Shown piece after piece: positions 1 through 2,949 of a DNA stretch of 5,709 nt. Both the position numbers and the translations under genes were made by a program. Location of the stretch: assembly GCA_018812395.1 (NCBI GenBank), contig JAHJDS010000441.1, forward strand, positions 1 to 5,709. Direction: 5' to 3'. Under the pieces are notes generated by a model. The model saw nothing but the letters and a program-made list of their open reading frames with translations. It searched no databases and was not told the origin of the DNA. The stretch's first letter is position 1. Each line of letters starts with the position of its first letter. The stretch is from Pseudomonadota bacterium. Lineage in GTDB: Bacteria; Desulfobacterota; Desulfarculia; Desulfarculales; JAHJDS01.

Positions 1-282
1 CAGAATCGAGCGCCGGCCCGGGCGGTGCACGTAGTCGTCGATGAGCAGGTTCAGGCCGCCCGCGGCGTGGATCACGCCCAGGACCACGAACAGGATGTCC
101 ACCGTCTTCCACCACGGGTGGGCCAGCCGGGCCATGACCGTCTGGTAGGTCAGCGGCCCGGTGGTCAGGAAGTGGAGGACGAAGAAGTGCAGCAGCAGGA
201 TCACCGCCAGGGCCAGTCCGCTGACTCGCTGGAAGAACCAGGCCGCCGGCCCCGAGCGGCCGCTTCCCAGGTAATTCTTCAT
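1..282 (-). CDS. sdhD: Succinate dehydrogenase membrane anchor subunit SdhD (partial, C-terminus beyond left edge)
   Basis: This is the hydrophobic anchor that, with SdhC, holds the SdhAB catalytic dimer on the inner membrane and helps form the quinone site and heme b pocket. The visible 94 codons start at ATG 282-280 and stay open to the left edge, so the C-terminus, probably with the third helix, is missing. A first membrane helix spans about residues 14-38 and begins with a WFFQRVSG motif, the counterpart of the conserved Arg-containing helix start in SDH anchors. A second helix spans about 60-82 and ends in HAAGGLNLLIDDY. By comparison with E. coli SdhD, His72 corresponds to the heme-ligand-position His71, and Asp83-Tyr84 to the quinone-site Asp82-Tyr83. 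The gene starts only 4 bases after the sdhC stop and has a weak Shine-Dalgarno sequence (GGGG, 291-294), so it is probably translationally coupled to sdhC. sdhA and sdhB are expected next, off-window. Confidence 0.87.
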   Translation of the reverse strand, partial: MKNYLGSGRSGPAAWFFQRVSGLALAVILLLHFFVLHFLTTGPLTYQTVMARLAHPWWKTVDILFVVLGVIHAAGGLNLLIDDYVHRPGRRSIL

Positions 283-286
283 GGTC

Positions 287-655
287 TCAACCCCACAGGA
301 TGCCGATGCCGCCAGCGACGGTCAGGACCCCGGTCAGGACGAACACGGCGATCACGTACCGGACGATGAGTTCCTTTTGGGCCGCGTTCCCGTAATCGAG
401 GAGCACGATCCGGACGCCGTTGAAGGTGTGAAACAGGACCGCGGCCAGCAGCCCCACTTCCAGGAGCCGGAAGACGAAGCCGTGCAGGAACTTCATCGTG
501 GCGTCGAAGCTCTCCGGCCCCCGGGCCAGCGAGGAGATGATCACGATGTGGATCATCAGGTAGAGGGCCAGGGCGACGCCGGTGATCCGGTGGAGCAGCC
601 AAGCGATGAAGCCGGCGTGCCAGCGATAATGTTTCCGGGGTGGGTAGGCCTTCAT
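287..655 (-). CDS. sdhC: Succinate dehydrogenase cytochrome b subunit SdhC
   Basis: This 122-residue integral membrane protein is the cytochrome b subunit of succinate:quinone oxidoreductase (complex II). Three helices are visible at about residues 16-41, 58-84 and 97-121, the usual SdhC plan and length. The family signature LHRITGV lies at 21-27, where Arg23 matches the quinone-site Arg31 of E. coli SdhC. A second signature, HTFNGVRIVLLDYG (76-89), contains His76 at the position of the heme b axial ligand (E. coli His84). The ATG at 655-653 is preceded by AGGGGG (661-666) with 5-base spacing, which supports this start. The gene follows the fumarase beta gene by 36 bases with no obvious terminator, and precedes sdhD by 4 bases, so it belongs to the fumarase-sdh operon. 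One oddity is Trp19 where E. coli has the quinone-site Ser27; similar WLLHR starts are, from memory, not rare outside the enterobacterial type. Confidence 0.93.
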   Translation of the reverse strand: MKAYPPRKHYRWHAGFIAWLLHRITGVALALYLMIHIVIISSLARGPESFDATMKFLHGFVFRLLEVGLLAAVLFHTFNGVRIVLLDYGNAAQKELIVRYVIAVFVLTGVLTVAGGIGILWG

Positions 656-691
656 CAGCGCCCCCTGTTTCTGGCGTGGCCCCGGCCGGCC

Positions 692-1246
692 TCAGGCCCG
701 GGCGTAGGCGGCCACGCCTTCGTCGTAAAGATCCCGGCCGGCGGCGTCGACCGCCACCACGGCCGGGAAGTTCTCGACCACCAGTCGATGTATGGCCTCG
801 GGCCCCAGCTCGGGCCAGGCGATGACCGCCATGTCCTTGACCGTCAGACTGAGCAGGGCCCCGGCCCCGCCCAGGGCGGCCAGGTAGACCGACCCCGTGC
901 GGACGATGGCCGCCTTGACCTCGGCCGAGCGCTTACCCTTGCCGATGGTCGCCACCACGCCGGCCTCGTACAGCCTGGGCGCGAAGGCGTCCATCCGATA
1001 GGCCGTGGTCGGCCCCGAGGCGCCGATGATCCGTCCCGGGGCGGCCGGCGAGGGGCCGCAGTAATAGATGACCGACCCGATGGGGTCAAAGGGCAGGGGC
1101 TCCCCGGCGTCCAGCAACTCGACCAAACGGCGGTGGGCCGTGTCCCGGGCGGTGTGGATCACGCCGGACAGGGACACGGCGTCGCCGGCCCGGAGCGCGG
1201 CGGCCGACTCGGGGCCGAGGGGCGTGGTCAGCGTCACCAGGCTCAC
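692..1246 (-). CDS. Class I fumarate hydratase, beta subunit (Fe-S type, C-terminal domain)
   Basis: This is the small subunit of the two-subunit iron-sulfur fumarase, which hydrates fumarate to L-malate in the cytoplasm. It corresponds to the C-terminal part of single-chain class I fumarases and to TtdB of tartrate dehydratase. The 184 residues match the usual subunit size. Recognisable family motifs are ARDTAHRR (33-40), GPSP (64-67), GPTTAYRMD (78-86), GKGKRS (102-107), GGAGALL (126-132) and ENFPAVVAVD (158-167). The start is GTG at 1246-1244, overlapping the alpha-subunit stop as GTGA; GAGGTG (1252-1257) sits 5 bases upstream. The frame is open further upstream, but that part lies inside the alpha gene and does not look like this family. 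The fixed alpha-beta order and overlap fit co-translation of a stoichiometric complex. L-tartrate dehydratase or another class I hydro-lyase is possible from sequence alone; the sdh neighbours favour fumarase. Confidence 0.9.
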   Translation of the reverse strand: MSLVTLTTPLGPESAAALRAGDAVSLSGVIHTARDTAHRRLVELLDAGEPLPFDPIGSVIYYCGPSPAAPGRIIGASGPTTAYRMDAFAPRLYEAGVVATIGKGKRSAEVKAAIVRTGSVYLAALGGAGALLSLTVKDMAVIAWPELGPEAIHRLVVENFPAVVAVDAAGRDLYDEGVAAYARA

Positions 1247-2082
1247 AGGGTCACCTCGACGTGCCGGGCGGCGTGGCACTGGACGTTCACGGCCATTGGC
1301 AGCGAGGCGATGTGGCACGGTTTCAGGTCCAGGTGCACCGCCAGGGCGGTCCGGGTGCCGTCCAGGCCCTGGGGCCCGACGCCGGTGGCGTTGACCGCCT
1401 CGAGCAGTTCTTGTTCCAGGGCGGCCGCCTCGGGGTCGGGGTTGGCCGCGCCGACGGCGCGGAGCAACGACCACTTGGCCCGGACGGCGGCGTCGTCAAA
1501 GGTGCCGCCCACGGCCACGCCGAGGACGATCGGCGGGCAGGGGTTGGGGCCGGCCTCGAGGGCGGTCTCGACCACGGCCCGCTTCACCCCCTCCCAGCCC
1601 TGGGCCGGGGTCAGGAGCAGGACGCGGCTCATGTTCTCCGCGCCGCCCCCTTTGGGCATGACGTACAGCCTCAGGCCGTCGCCGGGCACGAGCCGGGTGT
1701 GGACCACGATCGGCGTGTTGTCGTTGGTATTGGATCGGGTCAGCGGATGGCAGACCGATTTCCGGAGATACCCTTCTTCGTAGCCCCGCCGGACGCCCTC
1801 GGCCAGGGCGTCCTCGAAGCCGCGGCCCGTGACGTGGACGTCCTGGCCCACCTCGGCCAGGATGACCACCAGTCCGCAGTCCTGGCAGATCGGGATCCGC
1901 TCGGCCGCGGCCAGGTCGGCGTTCTCGATGATCTGGCCCAGAAGGCGCCGGCCCAGGGGCGAGGCCTCCGCTCGTTCGGCCCGCGACAGCGCCGTCCGGA
2001 CGTCGGGCGGCAGCTCGAAGTTGGCCTGCTGCACGGCCCTGGCCACGGCCTGGGTTATGTCCGCGGCGTCAATGGCTCGCAT
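1243..2082 (-). CDS. Class I fumarate hydratase, alpha subunit (Fe-S type, N-terminal domain)
   Basis: This is the catalytic large subunit of the two-subunit fumarase. It should carry an oxygen-sensitive [4Fe-4S] cluster that activates the substrate, and act with the adjacent beta subunit. From ATG 2082-2080 it has 279 residues, the normal family length. Three cysteines in conserved settings are the expected cluster ligands: Cys66 in PICQDCG, Cys182 in NPCPPIVLG and Cys269 in NVQCHAAR. Other signatures are RSNTNDNTP (116-124), MPKGGGAENMS (142-152) and GVAVGGTFD (188-196). Cys69 sits where I expect the usual Thr of CQDTG, a small variation. The ATG is chosen because the family's N-terminal similarity begins there; a GTG at 2115-2113 has a better Shine-Dalgarno sequence and would add 11 residues. 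It is the first gene after the promoter in the preceding intergenic region and leads the fumarase-sdhCD operon. Tartrate dehydratase (TtdA) is the main alternative. Confidence 0.9.
   Translation of the reverse strand: MRAIDAADITQAVARAVQQANFELPPDVRTALSRAERAEASPLGRRLLGQIIENADLAAAERIPICQDCGLVVILAEVGQDVHVTGRGFEDALAEGVRRGYEEGYLRKSVCHPLTRSNTNDNTPIVVHTRLVPGDGLRLYVMPKGGGAENMSRVLLLTPAQGWEGVKRAVVETALEAGPNPCPPIVLGVAVGGTFDDAAVRAKWSLLRAVGAANPDPEAAALEQELLEAVNATGVGPQGLDGTRTALAVHLDLKPCHIASLPMAVNVQCHAARHVEVTL
1252..1257 (-). promoter_or_regulatory. Ribosome binding site deciding the GTG start of fumarase beta
   Basis: On the minus strand GAGGTG lies 5 bases before GTG 1246. It is embedded in the last codons of the alpha gene and supports the GTGA stop-start overlap rather than a longer upstream start. 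Confidence 0.7.
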
Positions 2083-2120
2083 GTTATTTGCGGCTCGAAA
2101 AGGTGAAAGGCGCACCCGCG

Positions 2121-2125
2121 CCCCT
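2121..2125 (-). promoter_or_regulatory. Competing Shine-Dalgarno sequence ahead of an alternative GTG start of fumarase alpha
   Basis: AGGGG on the minus strand stands 5 bases before GTG 2115-2113, which is in frame with fumarase alpha and would add 11 residues. The family-like start, ATG 2082, has no clear Shine-Dalgarno sequence. The site falls almost at the predicted transcript 5' end (around 2125-2127), so its use is uncertain. Confidence 0.3.
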
Positions 2126-2130
2126 GGTAT

Positions 2131-2149
2131 GGCTTTTATGCCTAAAGCC
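2131..2149 (-). repeat. Perfect 6-base inverted repeat overlapping the -10 region (possible operator)
   Basis: Arms GGCTTT and AAAGCC are separated by 7 bases. The dyad covers the -10 hexamer and the downstream part of the spacer of the predicted promoter. That position would suit a repressor or other dimeric regulator, but I do not recognise the motif and a short dyad can arise by chance. Confidence 0.4.
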
Positions 2150-2161
2150 TGGGTTTGTCAA
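2133..2161 (-). promoter_or_regulatory. Predicted sigma70-type promoter of the fumarase-sdh operon
   Basis: Read on the minus strand, TTGACA (2156-2161) is a perfect -35 box. A 17-base spacer follows, then TAAAAG (2133-2138), which matches 4 of 6 positions of the -10 consensus. The stretch is AT-richer than its surroundings. A start of transcription near 2126 would leave a leader of about 44 bases to ATG 2082. It is the only good promoter seen in the window and lies just upstream of the first gene of the TCA block. Confidence 0.65.
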
Positions 2162-2172
2162 ATCAAAATCCC

Positions 2173-2212
2173 GCGGGCACCCCGCCGAGGACGGACCGAC
2201 GTGGGGAGTCGG
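2173..2212. other. GC-rich stem-loops upstream of the promoter
   Basis: Two short hairpins are visible: GCGGG/CCCGC around a 3-base loop (2173-2185), and CCGAC/GTCGG around a 7-base loop (2196-2212). On the minus strand the first is followed by a T-rich but interrupted stretch leading into the -35 box, so it is at best a poor terminator. No function can be assigned; at this GC content such stems occur easily. Confidence 0.25.
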
Positions 2213-2237
2213 CCGGACCACCCCGTGTCTTTTTCGG

Positions 2238-2262
2238 AAAAATTGCGGGAGGGAACCTCTCC
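2238..2262 (-). terminator. Weak candidate intrinsic terminator after the lipoprotein gene
   Basis: Starting 3 bases after the lipoprotein stop, the minus strand reads a short imperfect hairpin (GGAG pairing with CTCC, plus one more pair beyond a bulge) followed by a run of five T (2238-2242). The stem is short, and four bases (GCAA) plus an unpaired C lie between stem and T run, so termination would be inefficient and read-through into the fumarase operon is possible. Confidence 0.25.
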
Positions 2263-2265
2263 GGG

Positions 2266-2949
2266 CTAAATCTTTTCGAGCATCGCCCGGAGCAGGTAGT
2301 GGGCCACGGCCATGGCGTCCGGGGCGTTGCGGCCGGGGATGTCGCCCCAGGGGGTGTCCACGGTCCCGCGGGGGCGCACCGCCTTGCGGCCGACGATCAA
2401 CCAGACGGTGGCGGCCCGTTTGGTGTCCAGGATGCGGAGGCGCAGATTGGCCCGGGTGGGGGCCACGGCCACGCCGTCGAGCAGGTCCAGGCATTCGCCC
2501 ACGACCACCAGGTCGTAACCCAACCGCCGGCCGAGCCTGATCGCCCGGAGCAGAGCCCCGGCGCCGCCCAGGACCTGGGCCGGTTCGCCGATGAGCCCGA
2601 TGAACCTGAAACGCCTCTCGTTGAGCAGATGCTGGTGGGTCATCACCGCCAACTGCCGCCCCAGCTCGAGGGTCGGCGCCCGGAAGTTGAAGACGCCCAC
2701 CCGGGACTTGAACCAGGGCTTGTCCACGTTGCGGATCGGTTTGGGCCGCTTCATGCTCAACACCTGGGGCGAGGTCTCCTGGGCCTTCTGCTTTTTTCGG
2801 AGCGGATGGATGATCACCCGGACCGTCTGCAGGTCGCGTCCCGGGCCGTAGTCGTCCAGGGTGGGGTAGGTCGTGCAACCGGCCGCCAGGAGGGCCAGAA
2901 GGGCCGGAAGGGCCGGAACAATGATGGGCATCCAGCCGCGACGAATCAT
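2266..2949 (-). CDS. Predicted outer-membrane lipoprotein, CsgG/LpoB/TolB-N-like
   Basis: This 227-residue protein begins with a basic N-terminus, a hydrophobic stretch (about 8-22) and a lipobox ending LAAGC, so Cys25 is the predicted lipidated residue. The next residues are Thr-Thr, not Asp, which suggests sorting to the outer membrane. The mature part has a segment VGVFNF (84-89), a helix with many polar residues, RFRFIGLIGEP (113-123), then GYDLVVVGECLDLL (144-157) and LRLRILDTKRAATVWLI (169-185). This alternation (a strand opening the domain, a helix, a strand, and a YDLVVVG-type strand) resembles the small alpha/beta domains of CsgG, LpoB and TolB-N lipoproteins. That is fold-level inference, not family recognition. 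ATG 2949 overlaps the upstream stop as ATGA and has GAGGAG 7 bases upstream. Coupling to the transglycosylase-like gene suggests they act together at the envelope, possibly as an activator or a tether. Confidence 0.8.
   Translation of the reverse strand: MIRRGWMPIIVPALPALLALLAAGCTTYPTLDDYGPGRDLQTVRVIIHPLRKKQKAQETSPQVLSMKRPKPIRNVDKPWFKSRVGVFNFRAPTLELGRQLAVMTHQHLLNERRFRFIGLIGEPAQVLGGAGALLRAIRLGRRLGYDLVVVGECLDLLDGVAVAPTRANLRLRILDTKRAATVWLIVGRKAVRPRGTVDTPWGDIPGRNAPDAMAVAHYLLRAMLEKI

Noticed and set aside
281..1783. Plus-strand open frame of 500 codons
   Set aside because: It lies antisense to sdhC and both fumarase genes, which have clear family motifs; its translation is low-complexity Gly/Arg/Asp/Pro sequence typical of antisense frames in GC-rich DNA.
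1261..2106. Plus-strand open frame of 281 codons opposite fumarase alpha
   Set aside because: Fumarase alpha has three cluster cysteines and several family motifs; the opposite frame has none.
2231..2243. TTTTT-CGG-AAAAA inverted repeat
   Set aside because: The stem has only A-T pairs with a 3-base loop and is too weak to be a terminator; it probably just contributes the T run noted after the lipoprotein gene.
2084..2878. Minus-strand open frame overlapping the lipoprotein gene in another frame
   Set aside because: Its Pro/Gly/Arg-rich translation has no domain signal, and the frame with the lipobox and coupled start is clearly the coding one.
2266..2949. Lipoprotein as a true CsgG curli secretion channel
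   Set aside because: There are no curli genes nearby, the mature protein is shorter than CsgG, and only a general alpha/beta resemblance is visible.
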